From contig PAMZ01000009.1 in NCBI GenBank assembly GCA_002707495.1, positions 1-64,000 of the forward strand: a stretch of DNA of 64,000 nt, read 5' to 3'. Below the pieces are notes generated by a model. The model was given only the letters and a program-made list of their open reading frames with translations. It made no database searches and had not been told where the DNA came from. Source of the DNA: Halobacteriovoraceae bacterium (lineage in GTDB: Bacteria; Bdellovibrionota; Bacteriovoracia; Bacteriovoracales; Bacteriovoracaceae). How positions within the stretch are numbered: the stretch's first letter is position 1; each line of letters begins with the position of its first letter. A program made the translations under genes and the position numbers. Below are positions 43,701 to 52,029 of this stretch, piece after piece.

Positions 43701-45782
43701 AATACCGGCTTCTACTACATATCTAAAAGTTAAAGCCGAAGTTCCTGTTCCAGAAATATAGTCAGCGTATTTAGTCGTAGCTCCAATTGTAATTTGTAAT
43801 CGAGGAGTTCCCGTAACGTCTACGGCTTCAGATATATTTGCTACAAAATCTAGGTTTTCTGTTTCGATATAAGTGTCATCACTTGGAGGAGTGATGGAAG
43901 TAATCTCAACATCATTAACATTGACTGTTACGCCTGTTAATACGGGGATAAATGCTGACATGTCTAATCCAGCCGGAGAACTTGAGCCATCTAAAATTGT
44001 TCCCCCGTTGAGCTCAATTGAATTATTAGCAATTCCAATCCCATCTACATCAGAGTCTGCTCCCTGAATAGTGTAACGAAATAATAAGTTCTGGCTGGCA
44101 GAGCCGGAAACATAATCTGCATAAACAGTACTGCCTCCCATATCCAGTGCAATCCTGGGAGTTCCCGTGACGTTGACAATCTTCGAGAATCCGATTGTGA
44201 AGTCGAGATCTTGAGCTGTGACATACATCGCATCTGATGGAGGAGTAACAGATACGATTGAGGCTGGGGCGGCATCTACCAAAACTCCGGTTAATGTTAA
44301 TGCAGAAACTGCGGTAGTCATGTCTAATTCTGCTGCGACAGAATTATCTCCAATTATAGTTCCACTATTTAGATCGAGCGTTGTCGCGATTTCAATTCCA
44401 TCTAGGTCTAGTTCGTTAGCTGCTACCAAATGGCGAAAGACTAAACTGTCCGAACCAGTTCCAGAAATATAATTAGCATAGACAGGTCCCGAGGAGAGAT
44501 TAATTTGAAGTCTTGGAGTTCCTGTGACATCTACCACTTTGTCAAAATTGAGAGTAAAGAACATTTCTTCGCCAAGAGTATAAGTATTGTTTAGAGGAGG
44601 GATAATATTATCAACTGTAGGTCTTCCAGCATTGACTAAAACATTCGGCATAAGCGGAGGGGCAAGGTTTAAATCAGCATCTACCGATGTGCTATCTCTT
44701 AAAGTTCCTCCATTAAGGTCAATTGTATCTGCAACGCTAATTCCGTTGTCATCATCATCGCCTTCTTGAGTAAGATATCGAAAGAGTAAGTTTGCACTCC
44801 CGCTGCCTGAAACGTAGGAAAAATAGCGAAGCTGACTTCCAATTGTTACACCGACTTGAGGGGCACCAGTAACATCAATCGCTTCAGTGAAATTTAGAGT
44901 TAGATCAAGAAACTCGGCGGCAAAATAGGTATTATTGTTTGGCTGAATTAGGCCTGTAACATAAGGAGTATCTCCATCTACAAAAGTAGTTACCATGGGA
45001 AAGGGAATAAAAGTAAGAGCAGCTGGATTGCCATTAATGTCTGCAATACTCCCTCCATTGAGCTCTAAGGGGGAGGTAAGATTAATTCCATCTAGGTCAA
45101 CATCAGTTCCTTGAACGGTATATCTAAAAATAACTGTAGATGTACCTGCTCCTGATGCGTACTCTGCATAGCGTGTGACTCCTCCTATATCTAGGGAAAG
45201 CCTAGGACTCCCAGTTATTTGAACCATATCATCAAAAACTGCTATAAAGCTTAATTGCTGATTGAGGTAATAAGTGTCAGGGTTTGGAGGGGTAATAAGA
45301 GTAATACTGGGAGCCGTTGTGTCGACTTTGAGATTTGGTGTACTCAGTGATGCAAAATTAGTTTCTGCATTTGTCAGCTGTCCATTGCTAGAAAACTGAA
45401 TTGAGCCTCCATTGAGATTTATTGAACTATCAATCTCAATTCCGTTGTTGTCATTGTCTCCCGCTACTACGGTATAGCGAAAGGTTAGATTTGAAGTACC
45501 ACTTCCTGTTAGGTAAGTTGCACTTACAGTACTGCCTCCAATATTTATATCAACGGTGGGGGTTCCGCTTACGGTAAGAATATGAGAGTGAGCAAGAACA
45601 AAATCTATATTATTATCTTCTAGAAAAGTATTATTAGTAGGGGGAACTAAGACAAATATATTTTCAACCAACTGATGATTGTTAAAAAGGCCTCCGCCTC
45701 CACCATCTTCACCTCCGCCACTATCAAAACATGACGTGAAAAAGATAGACATGAATATTGATAAGATAATCAATTTACGCAA
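37713..45782 (-). CDS. Giant modular Ig-like/FN3 surface lipoprotein (2689 aa)
   Basis: The lipoprotein signal (lipobox FTSC) is followed by a Gly/Asp linker. About six ~115-residue beta domains with the VTGTPRL...SGxGT...DxDGI signature span residues ~40-730. Eleven ~99-residue Ig-like domains (about 734-1824) follow, each with two cysteines (GTC and CNG/CDG). Then come one more first-type domain, three further Ig-like domains, one FN3 domain (about 2222-2312) and a ~375-residue head shared with the 1310-residue protein. TTG start with GGGGGA upstream. It is probably an outer-membrane-anchored fibre about 20 domains long; ligand unknown. Confidence 0.82.
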   Translation of the reverse strand: MRKLIILSIFMSIFFTSCFDSGGGEDGGGGGLFNNHQLVENIFVLVPPTNNTFLEDNNIDFVLAHSHILTVSGTPTVDINIGGSTVSATYLTGSGTSNLTFRYTVVAGDNDNNGIEIDSSINLNGGSIQFSSNGQLTNAETNFASLSTPNLKVDTTAPSITLITPPNPDTYYLNQQLSFIAVFDDMVQITGSPRLSLDIGGVTRYAEYASGAGTSTVIFRYTVQGTDVDLDGINLTSPLELNGGSIADINGNPAALTFIPFPMVTTFVDGDTPYVTGLIQPNNNTYFAAEFLDLTLNFTEAIDVTGAPQVGVTIGSQLRYFSYVSGSGSANLLFRYLTQEGDDDDNGISVADTIDLNGGTLRDSTSVDADLNLAPPLMPNVLVNAGRPTVDNIIPPLNNTYTLGEEMFFTLNFDKVVDVTGTPRLQINLSSGPVYANYISGTGSDSLVFRHLVAANELDLDGIEIATTLDLNSGTIIGDNSVAAELDMTTAVSALTLTGVLVDAAPASIVSVTPPSDAMYVTAQDLDFTIGFSKIVNVTGTPRIALDMGGSTVYADYVSGSASQNLLFRYTIQGADSDVDGIGIANNSIELNGGTILDGSSSPAGLDMSAFIPVLTGVTVNVNDVEITSITPPSDDTYIETENLDFVANISEAVDVTGTPRLQITIGATTKYADYISGTGTSALTFRYVVEAGIDDSDGITLVSPLDLNGGTIQNALLQNLDLTFTPPAMPNVFVDTTPPSVAITSPIDSSYINIANDSATFAVTGTCNESGQTIVIQFDGVNAGSPVDLVCDGTNFTGTVDTTGLAQGTRVMTAVLEDVGGNSVTSTGINLTKDTIAPTIALVNPADASGITAGNDSATFAVDGTCDEAGEVVAIEIDGVAATSQVGFTCNGTVFTGTIDTTGLADGTYAFTAIISDTAGNETTTAANNVTKDLVDPTVSIASPVDSSYINIANDSATFAISGNCSEASQTVTIEVDGGAAASPVGFTCNGTTYAGTIDTTGLAEGAHTIQASIQDLALNTGTSSIINLTKDTVAPNVALTTPADLSTITAGNDSATFAVDGTCDENTLIVDIQVDGVSAASQVGMTCDGSNFSGTIDTTGLADGTLAFTAVITDAAGNETTSTTNTITKDATVPTVTIDAPLDNSYINIANDSATFAISGTCNESGVTVDIEVDGGAATSPVGFLCDGSNYSGTIDTTGLTEAAHTLQASITDASLNTGTSSVINITRDVTAPVLTLVNPADLSNINAGNDSATFAVDGACDTAGQTVNIQIDGVDATSQVGFSCNGTNYSGTIDTTVLSDATFAFTAILSDAAGNETATTANSVTKDSSPPTVAITSPVDSGYINIANDSATFAVSGTCNEAGQTVSILVDAVAAGSQSGFVCNGTNFSGTISTTAIAQGALVLTAELSDGGGNTTTSTGINLTKDTVAPTISLTNPADSSSITSANDSATFIVDGTCDEASQTVNIQIDGSDATSQVGFSCNGATYSGTIDTTGLADATYAFTAVISDAAGNEATSTANTVTKDSIDPTVTITSPVDSSYINIANDSATFPINGNCNEASATVVIEVDSGAATSPVGFVCNGTSYAGTIDTTGLSEGAHTIQAKIQDGASNEGTSAVINLTKDTVAPTVALTNPADSSNITSANDSATFPVDGTCDDATASISIEVDSVAAASQVGFSCNGTTYSGTIDTTGLAEATLSFTAVITDAAGNSTTSTVNSITKDVTDPTVAITSPVDSSYINVSNNSATFAISGTCDQAAQTVNILVDGGAATSPVGFSCNGTNFSGTIDTTGLSAGAHTLQAELSDGVNTATSAVVNVTKDIIAPEVSSMSAPIANYYLESDDLNFVLTMNEATTVTGSPRIQLDVGGATVYATYASGSTTTSLTFTYTVQAGDQDTNGIGFGSSVIDLNSGTMLDIAGNTINLNLDANSALPNVSSVFVDGVLPTVTITDAADITAANETTYSVSGTCSENGRTVTVSIGGIAATPTCSSNVWTTGSVDVSGLADNPSLSITADHQAASGNNAVQAQVNVDKDSANAQVAITFAQNITAANDTDYVVSGTCTDNGQIVDVYIGALNFQPNCSGGNWTTGYVDVSSLTDNPAITITADHVTATQASTTVSKDTTGPVVTISSAPNINVGNELSYVASGTCSENGEIVDVYIDSLNFTPTCSSGTWTTGSQDVSSIPDGTGISVTADHETSGGTPATQASTTINKDSGSPTVADLSVPTTLSDSADLDWNLKDPGGYTIDDYIINYRVKGSSTWLVFSDGVSLATAAVVDGLLPSTTYEFRVRVQYDTSSFSEWTSTAEGTTKPDDPLFDSPYKAMNVGGSTDTSVVAYYDNTRVYLNGVEIASSPLSAGQVVRLSQAPDSLTTSRFDVIDADKPIFTAGRFGSGGNTSKGNVAWQPTAWAGTSFSFNSIRSNPQQLFIYATENATVTVKQGGTTLATTTISAGGNDNISWSVYGSYQITSTGTILAYHVSGNLGGGGVQDPKPLLPSHTQLIGFPSNSMRLTTDLDGTNYSAIHSNSTTTSGSLNKSDVISISPQGSPTSLYQSDSLLITSDKKTSGASFADSNGNKAAPFLPTNLMKNKYVINNSADYVAFASKEAGTIDIYSPGQTIGVSTPVATLTLSRTGGNANAPYRAYTSTQTGSGYRYVSTVPMAAWYQPDNDNGSAAADETILYGTDE
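40310..43580 (-). repeat. Array of 11 Ig-like domain repeats, ~297 bp each, alternating two subtypes
   Basis: Within the 2689-residue gene, consecutive ~99-codon repeats share NDSATF, GTC and IDTTGL motifs. Odd copies read SYINIANDSATF, while even copies read ITAGNDSATF or ITSANDSATF and usually carry NPAD or TPAD before it. The alternation indicates growth by duplication of a two-domain (~595-bp) unit. Boundaries are approximate. Confidence 0.85.
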
Positions 45783-45952
45783 TTCTAAATGTCCCCCATG
45801 TTCTTATCGGCAAAAGCCTCCTAACTATTATAAATCACTGAAAAAAAATAATTTCCGAGTACTAAATTTCGGGAGGTTAGAGCAGGAATTTTCTCTCCTT
45901 ATAATATATACGTAGAATATTGCAAAAAATAACTGTCAATTTTGGAGGGATT

Positions 45953-47743
45953 CTAAGGTGTCCCCCACTTATTCTTAAGATAAGTTTCTACTTTTTCACG
46001 ATCAGAAGTTGATAGTTGATTATCAAAAATCAAGAACTCAGCGATATAACCATTAAATTGATCACCACTTGTTTGATCATCTCCCAAAACATAGGCTCCA
46101 GCTCCGGTAAATGCGGTTGATTTCCCTTGCCAGTTTTGGTTATTAGAATAAATGACTTGCCCATTTTCCCAGAGGTCTGTATGAGTCCCAGTATCGTAGG
46201 CAGTCCATAAGTTAAAAGTCGTATCATCGAGATTATGATTTGTATTTGCCTCGTTCATACCATAAGTAAAAAAGAATCCACGATGGTCATTTTGGTTTCC
46301 GTTGTCAGAGTAAAATTCGAAAAGACATTTTCTAGGATTGTTAGCATCCATTTTTGCAACGATAAAAACAGTTAATCCATTATTGCTGACTCGAGTAAAT
46401 GTTCCCTCTAGTGATCTCGTTAAGGCATCAAATCGAACTGCTGGAAGTCCGTTGAATACATCTTCTTCGTAGATTGGTTGCTCATCTGGATCAGATTCAG
46501 TCGCGGCACTTGCAGCTCCACTTAAATCTTCCCAGCTTGCAATCTTATCACCATCTGTTGGCTCAGTTCCACCATTGGTAATACTCGTCGCACTTAACCA
46601 AGCAATTGGACTTAGTGAAGCGATGTCAAAAATCTCAGCCGTCTCAACATCCGACCATGGACCAAGTAAACCATTATTAGCCGCCACTCTAAATTCATAA
46701 GTTGTTCCCTCGATAAGTCCTGAAACTGAAGTGGAATTCGAACTAGGATTTGGACTTAGGTTGGTCCAATCTATACTTCCTTGTTCTCTGTATTGAACAG
46801 CGTATGACGAAATAGTCGTCCCGTTATCGTTTGGAACGCTCCAAGAAAGAGCAAGAGTTGTATTACTTGTTGTCGGAGCGGTGGATAGATTAGCCACTTG
46901 ATCGGGAGCTGTAATTCCAGAACTCGTATTAACAATCACTGATGCCATCGAGTCTAAAAAACTAGAGACATCTAAATTAGCATTAGCACTATCTGATACT
47001 GCTTGAATACTTCCACCGTTAAGTTGAATTGAATTTGAAGCAAGTGCTATCCCATCGGAATCATCATCTCCCGCTTGAATGGTGTAAGAAAAAATAACTG
47101 AAGAGCTACCATCACCTGACGAATAATTTGCAAATGTCGTACTAGAGCCAACTGTTAACGCAAGCCTTGGATTTCCTGTTATATTTACGTCTGCTTCATA
47201 ATTGACTTGAAAAAGAAGTTCAGCTCCTTCTGCATAGGTCCCATTGAATGGCTCTATAAAGTTAGTAATCTCTGGTCCAGGAAGGGCAGTATCTACAATT
47301 ATTCCTGACGAATCTTTAAGACTGAAGCTTTGTGAAGCGGCTTGAACTTCACCTTGGTAGGTGTAATCCAGAGAACCGCCGTTAAGATCAATTTGGCTAT
47401 TTATTTCAATTCCATCTAAGTCTTGATCAGATGACTGGACAGTATAGCGAAAAACAATTGTACGTGAATCGTCACCGGTTAAATAATCTGCATATTTAGT
47501 TGTGCTACCAATAGTGAGAGTTAAGCGAGGTGCTCCTGAAACAGATATAATTTGAGAATGATCAAGGCTAATATCAATATTCTCACCATCACTATAAGTT
47601 TTACCAGTCGGTAGATCGAGTACAAAAACATTTGAGATAGTTTTTGATTGAAAAAGTTCTCCACCAGAACCTTCCGATCCACTCCCTCCCGAGCAAGATA
47701 GGAAGATAATCATACAGAGAATGTGGATCAATAAGTTTCTCAT
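45953..47743 (-). CDS. Modular surface lipoprotein with LamG-like tip (596 aa)
   Basis: The lipoprotein signal has lipobox FLSC and a Gly/Ser/Glu linker like its two neighbours. Two first-type beta domains (about 30-150 and 155-270) and one FN3 domain (about 278-372) follow. The C-terminal ~220 residues match a concanavalin/LamG-like jelly roll (SPIAWLSA, GLPAVRF, FIVAKM, YIAEFLIFDNQLS). Such domains often bind glycans. The protein therefore keeps the family anchor and FN3 but swaps the head. ATG start, with AAGGAG about 15 nt upstream. The 170 bp between it and the 2689-residue gene holds no other gene. Confidence 0.82.
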   Translation of the reverse strand: MRNLLIHILCMIIFLSCSGGSGSEGSGGELFQSKTISNVFVLDLPTGKTYSDGENIDISLDHSQIISVSGAPRLTLTIGSTTKYADYLTGDDSRTIVFRYTVQSSDQDLDGIEINSQIDLNGGSLDYTYQGEVQAASQSFSLKDSSGIIVDTALPGPEITNFIEPFNGTYAEGAELLFQVNYEADVNITGNPRLALTVGSSTTFANYSSGDGSSSVIFSYTIQAGDDDSDGIALASNSIQLNGGSIQAVSDSANANLDVSSFLDSMASVIVNTSSGITAPDQVANLSTAPTTSNTTLALSWSVPNDNGTTISSYAVQYREQGSIDWTNLSPNPSSNSTSVSGLIEGTTYEFRVAANNGLLGPWSDVETAEIFDIASLSPIAWLSATSITNGGTEPTDGDKIASWEDLSGAASAATESDPDEQPIYEEDVFNGLPAVRFDALTRSLEGTFTRVSNNGLTVFIVAKMDANNPRKCLFEFYSDNGNQNDHRGFFFTYGMNEANTNHNLDDTTFNLWTAYDTGTHTDLWENGQVIYSNNQNWQGKSTAFTGAGAYVLGDDQTSGDQFNGYIAEFLIFDNQLSTSDREKVETYLKNKWGTP

Positions 47744-48044
47744 ACTATTCTTGTCGGACTCCTTTGGAAATAGTTTAACACATTAAAATTATGCAATTAT
47801 TAAGATATTCTTTACCTAATTGATTTCAAGTGTTTACAAGGGTCTAGCTCAAATTGGTATTTTTTTTTCTTCTGAAGTGCCTATTTTTATTGTCGCTTTA
47901 TGAGTCATTTTAAAATCGTCTAAAACTGATACACCCTCAGTCAATATTTCAATTTCTTAGATAATTTTTTATTTTTTTTTTAAGATATGAATTGAAACCA
48001 AGCCCCCCCTTTATGCAAAAATTCTAAATTCCAGGAGAACTTCA
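47744..48044. other. Divergent intergenic region with homopolymer tracts
   Basis: This 301-bp region separates the minus-strand LamG lipoprotein gene from the plus-strand P-domain gene and must contain both promoters. It is AT-rich, with a run of nine or more T near 47863, T10 at 47972-47981 and C7 at 48003-48009. No ORF or RNA gene was seen. Confidence 0.6.
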
Positions 48045-50774
48045 ATGAAAGTGAACAGAGTGCTTGCAATGGCGTTGGTGGCTCAATTTGCGACTTCAGC
48101 AATGGCCCAAGATGAAATGAGAAGGCGAGGTCGTCAAGGTGGTATAAGCGGTCATATTATTACAGACTCAAGTGAAGCCTTAGAAAGAAGAGGACAAGAG
48201 GATCGTCTTAATTGTGACGAGTTTAATAGTGGAAGTAGGCGTGGAAATAGGGACCAGACAAGAGAACTTCAAGCTCAATTCTGTGAGTATATGTCCAATA
48301 AGATTTCACTTGAAGATAGTTGGATTGATTTAGATATTGCCGAACAAGATTTGGAAGGAGCGCAACGAGCGTTAAGAGCGGAAAGGGAGAACAAAAGGGT
48401 CGCGCAAAGTGATAAAGCTGCCGCTCAAAGAGTCATCACGGCCCTTAACAGATCTATTCCTGAATTGATTTCTCAAAAGCAATCTCAAGAAGCAAATAAG
48501 TCGAATCTTCAAACTCAAATAGCATCTATCAATTCAAATATAGCAGCGAAGCAAGGTGAAATCGTACCACTTCAACGAAGTTATAATCAAAAGCTTGCAG
48601 CACAAAATAATTATCTAAGTGGTACTTTCCAGGCGACAAAAACTCAATATGAAAGAGTTGTTTCCCAAAGAGATCGAAAAAATGAGCAACTCAGACAGGT
48701 CCAAGCCACCGCGAGACAAAAAACAAGTGAGCTCAGTGCTATAAATAGAGCCCTACCAGGATTAAACTCGACTGTGACCAGAGCAGAGTCATCTTTCACA
48801 GCTCAAATAAATGCAACGAGAAGAAGAATAGAAAGAGGAAGCCTTGAAAATCAAAGAGGCTGGACAATGCTAGAGAATAGTTCTCGTCAGATGATGACCG
48901 AGATGAAAACGATGGCCCAAGGAGTTTCATCCGCAAGTGCAACGGCTGCTCCTCCACGAAACCGAGGAGAAATGATTCGCAGAAGACTCAATCAAAATTC
49001 AACGCCAAGTTTTTTTAGATATAGAAATAGTTCAAGAACTCGAGTTGAGGTCTATGAAAGAAGTCAGTCCTCTGCTTATGCAGCAGCGAGAAGAGTATTA
49101 AGAAGGACCCTCGATATAGATGCAGATCATGTTCAAAGACTGGAAGCAAAGATGGTGGCAGTTGTATTAGCTGAAAAAGCAGTGGCTGAAAAAGAGGCAG
49201 AAAAAGTGGCAACCCAAGAAGCCCTAAATAATGCCAATACTCAAGTGTCTACACTTCCTGGAGAGATTGCAACATTGAACTCCAGAATTACAAGCCTAAC
49301 ACCTAATTTTAATTCTCAAAAATCTCATTATGAAGGTTTAGTCTCTCAGGCAAATACAGCAAAAGCCAGACTTGATAGAGCGAATGCTCAGCTAGGAACA
49401 TTAAGGTCTAATTTATCAACGGCAACAAGAAATTTAAATCAGGCTAATGCAAATATCACTAGGATCTCAGGAGAAATAACTGCTCAACAAAATCAAAAAG
49501 CTCAGGCAGAAGCAAATAAAGCTGAGGCTCAAGCTAGGGAGAACGCAAGCACTGGACGGATTGCTACTAAAGAAAGTGCTGTCACTGCAATTGAAAGAAG
49601 AATGCAAACTCTTAGCAATTCTAGTTCAAGGCTAATAGAAGAGCTTCGAGATGGCTCAGTTGTAGAAACTTACGATAGGAACCTAGGAGTTGCCGCAACT
49701 CATATTTTTGTAGGAGCTTTTCCCAATGCCCTAAATTTTAATGATGCAAGGTTTAGTGAAGAGGATAGAGAATTTAGAGGGCGCCACAGATATCGAGGAA
49801 GGAACTTCAGAGACGCGCGCTATGGAAATAGTATTCGTGCAACTTATGAACGGGCCAAAAGAAATGGAGAGAGAATCTTTCTTTGGGGAGATCTAAGTGA
49901 TTCCTATTCAGTTTCAAGACTTGCAGATGAAACAGGTGTTTATGCAACTTATTATCCTAGAAATAATAGAAGAGGATTAGTCGACATCGTAGTTGAAACT
50001 CAAAGCTCAAATCGAGCCTTGGTTTTAAGCCATGATAAAGAAGAAAGACTCACTTTTCTTGAAGTAGACCCCACAATTGCGGTTCCAGTAATAAAAGCTG
50101 AGCGGATTGACAGGTGGGGGCGAACAATTGATCGAGATCATGTTGTTATGAGTGCTTCATTAAAAGATTCTGGAGCAGTTGTCTTTACCTCCGCAATGAG
50201 CATTAGTGATATAGGTACAGTGAGACTTCAGAGAATCTTAGATAAGGTGAATAGCGCACCTGAAGGAGACTTTGCCATTGAGCGAACTGATATGAGTACA
50301 GGTCCAGCCCTTCCAGGGCAAATCGTAAATGATGCGACAGTAACTGCAACCGGAGAAAATACTATCAATGATAGACAAAATCCAGTCGTGGAAAAGTCGC
50401 TTCCTGTTAGCATTGGTGCGGGAAGAATAGTAAAAGATATTCAGGTAAAGATTAAAATGTCTTATTCCTACTTGGGAGATATCTCAATTAAGCTGAAAAG
50501 CCCGCAAGGACACGTGATTATTTTAAGAGATCGCGAGGGACGATCAGCTAGGGAAATGGATAATACTTATACTATTTCCACTCAGGATCTAGCTTTAACC
50601 ACCTCAGATAATATCGATACGAGAGCTCTACCATCGACTAGAGATATATCTAGAGAGTATACAGCTGGACAGGCCACTGATGGGGAATGGACTGTCATTG
50701 TTGAAGATGTACTACCCACTCATGGAGATACTGGGAGTATTGATTTGATTGAACTAAAAGTTATTGCTGAATAA
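48045..50774 (+). CDS. Secreted coiled-coil protein with C-terminal P (proprotein convertase) domain
   Basis: The 909-residue protein has a signal peptide (cut near AMAQ, residue 22). Two long Glu/Gln/Ala/Arg-rich coiled-coil regions (about 85-270 and 360-560) follow, then a mixed domain (about 570-740). The C-terminal domain from ~755 matches the P/Homo-B fold: VKIKMSYSYLGDISIKLKSP, a central acidic loop and GEWTVIVEDV...GSIDLIEL. P domains usually follow subtilisin-type proteases, but no protease motif is visible. AGGAG precedes the ATG. The function may be structural or adhesive. Confidence 0.78.
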   Translation: MKVNRVLAMALVAQFATSAMAQDEMRRRGRQGGISGHIITDSSEALERRGQEDRLNCDEFNSGSRRGNRDQTRELQAQFCEYMSNKISLEDSWIDLDIAEQDLEGAQRALRAERENKRVAQSDKAAAQRVITALNRSIPELISQKQSQEANKSNLQTQIASINSNIAAKQGEIVPLQRSYNQKLAAQNNYLSGTFQATKTQYERVVSQRDRKNEQLRQVQATARQKTSELSAINRALPGLNSTVTRAESSFTAQINATRRRIERGSLENQRGWTMLENSSRQMMTEMKTMAQGVSSASATAAPPRNRGEMIRRRLNQNSTPSFFRYRNSSRTRVEVYERSQSSAYAAARRVLRRTLDIDADHVQRLEAKMVAVVLAEKAVAEKEAEKVATQEALNNANTQVSTLPGEIATLNSRITSLTPNFNSQKSHYEGLVSQANTAKARLDRANAQLGTLRSNLSTATRNLNQANANITRISGEITAQQNQKAQAEANKAEAQARENASTGRIATKESAVTAIERRMQTLSNSSSRLIEELRDGSVVETYDRNLGVAATHIFVGAFPNALNFNDARFSEEDREFRGRHRYRGRNFRDARYGNSIRATYERAKRNGERIFLWGDLSDSYSVSRLADETGVYATYYPRNNRRGLVDIVVETQSSNRALVLSHDKEERLTFLEVDPTIAVPVIKAERIDRWGRTIDRDHVVMSASLKDSGAVVFTSAMSISDIGTVRLQRILDKVNSAPEGDFAIERTDMSTGPALPGQIVNDATVTATGENTINDRQNPVVEKSLPVSIGAGRIVKDIQVKIKMSYSYLGDISIKLKSPQGHVIILRDREGRSAREMDNTYTISTQDLALTTSDNIDTRALPSTRDISREYTAGQATDGEWTVIVEDVLPTHGDTGSIDLIELKVIAE

Positions 50775-50780
50775 AATATG

Positions 50781-50806
50781 AGGGCCTTCACACTAGAAGG
50801 CCCTTA
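50781..50806 (+). terminator. Probable terminator after the P-domain gene
   Basis: AGGGCCTTC (50781-50789) pairs perfectly with GAAGGCCCT (50796-50804). The following T content is weak, but the location 7 nt after a stop codon fits a terminator. Confidence 0.6.
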
Positions 50807-50884
50807 ACTCTTCCAAAATATTGAATCTATGTAAAAAAGCCTCATGTACTTGAATCCTGTCTAAAAAGAGGATAATGAGATTCT

Positions 50885-51940
50885 ATGCGAATTTTATTGT
50901 TATTTTGGCTGTTACTTTCAACTTCAGTTGTTCTGGCTTGGCCGCGGTACAATAATCCCCACAATTTTGTGAACAATCTAGTCACGCATTTTGATTCGCT
51001 TCCATCAAGTGGAGAGATCGATCAAAATTTTATAGCCTGGCCAGGTAATCACTGGCCGCACAATCAAAGTGGGATTGCTCACCGATGGAGCTCAGGAGAT
51101 CCACAGAATTTTCGTTATAAACTACTAGATGCCTCGGAATTGAGAGATCTACCGGCCCATAAACGAGCAGAACTTTCTCCAGCTGAGAAATATGATATCT
51201 ATATGGGGCGCTATGATTATCCCACGGTTAGGCGAGAATGGAGAGATTATTCTCCCAATGACACTACCTGGTTTGGTATTTGTCATGGAGTTGCACCAGC
51301 TTCTCTGAATCATCCTGAGCCTCTAAATACAACGGTCATAAATAGAGATGGAGTTAAAATTGACTTCTACTCCAGTGACGTCAAAGCGCTCTTAGCTTAT
51401 CAATATGCAAAAGTTTGGAGGGCATCCACTAAGCAATTGGGACGAAGATGCTATGAGGGCGATTGGGACAATATTCCCAGGCGTAGGCAAAGAGACTGTG
51501 CTGATGTTGATCCCGCGGCATTTCACCTCGTGTTTACAAATCTCATAGGACTTCGAAAGCAAAGCTTTATTGCCGATATAGACCCTCTTTTTGAAGTTTG
51601 GAATCATGTACCAAGATCTTATTCGTATGATATCTATGAAGAGTATGAAACCCGTGAAAATGCGACTAGAGGTACGGTTAGAGTCCTATGGGTTGGAGCT
51701 GTTTTAAATTTTGCTGCTGCGATTGCCCCAACTACTGATCCAGTCATCGGAACTGAACGTGGTTACTATGTCGATCAAAATTACTCATATTTATTGGACT
51801 TGGATCGCCACGGCAATATCATAGGTGGTAAATGGCTAGACAATAGAAAGCCTGATTTCGTTTGGACCCAAAACTCCTTGAATTTTCGAGGTTATTGGAA
51901 TGGATTGAATCAAATCTATCGACCAAGAACATCTTTGTAG
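50885..51940 (+). CDS. Secreted transglutaminase-elicitor-like protein
   Basis: The 351-residue protein has a signal peptide (to about residue 19). Its motif WFGICHGVAPAS puts a candidate nucleophile at C133. This GICHG-x-AP pattern and the surrounding layout resemble the oomycete GP42 transglutaminase-elicitor family (Pfam TGase_elicitor), which has bacterial members. If active it would crosslink or deamidate glutamines. A catalytic His/Asp pair cannot be assigned with certainty. A GAGGA site lies ~11 nt before the ATG. The gene sits between secreted and TolC-like proteins, which supports export. Confidence 0.6.
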   Translation: MRILLLFWLLLSTSVVLAWPRYNNPHNFVNNLVTHFDSLPSSGEIDQNFIAWPGNHWPHNQSGIAHRWSSGDPQNFRYKLLDASELRDLPAHKRAELSPAEKYDIYMGRYDYPTVRREWRDYSPNDTTWFGICHGVAPASLNHPEPLNTTVINRDGVKIDFYSSDVKALLAYQYAKVWRASTKQLGRRCYEGDWDNIPRRRQRDCADVDPAAFHLVFTNLIGLRKQSFIADIDPLFEVWNHVPRSYSYDIYEEYETRENATRGTVRVLWVGAVLNFAAAIAPTTDPVIGTERGYYVDQNYSYLLDLDRHGNIIGGKWLDNRKPDFVWTQNSLNFRGYWNGLNQIYRPRTSL

Positions 51941-52029
51941 TTTTTACCCACTTTGTCCTTCATCCTTCTTTTGATTTCCAAAAAAGTGTACAACCTTGAA
52001 CTAGTATAAGCATAATTTTAGGAGAATAC

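Noticed and set aside
45679-45915. 78-codon plus-strand frame upstream of the giant lipoprotein gene
   Set aside because: Proline-rich start is the antisense of the Gly-rich linker; no ribosome site or motif.
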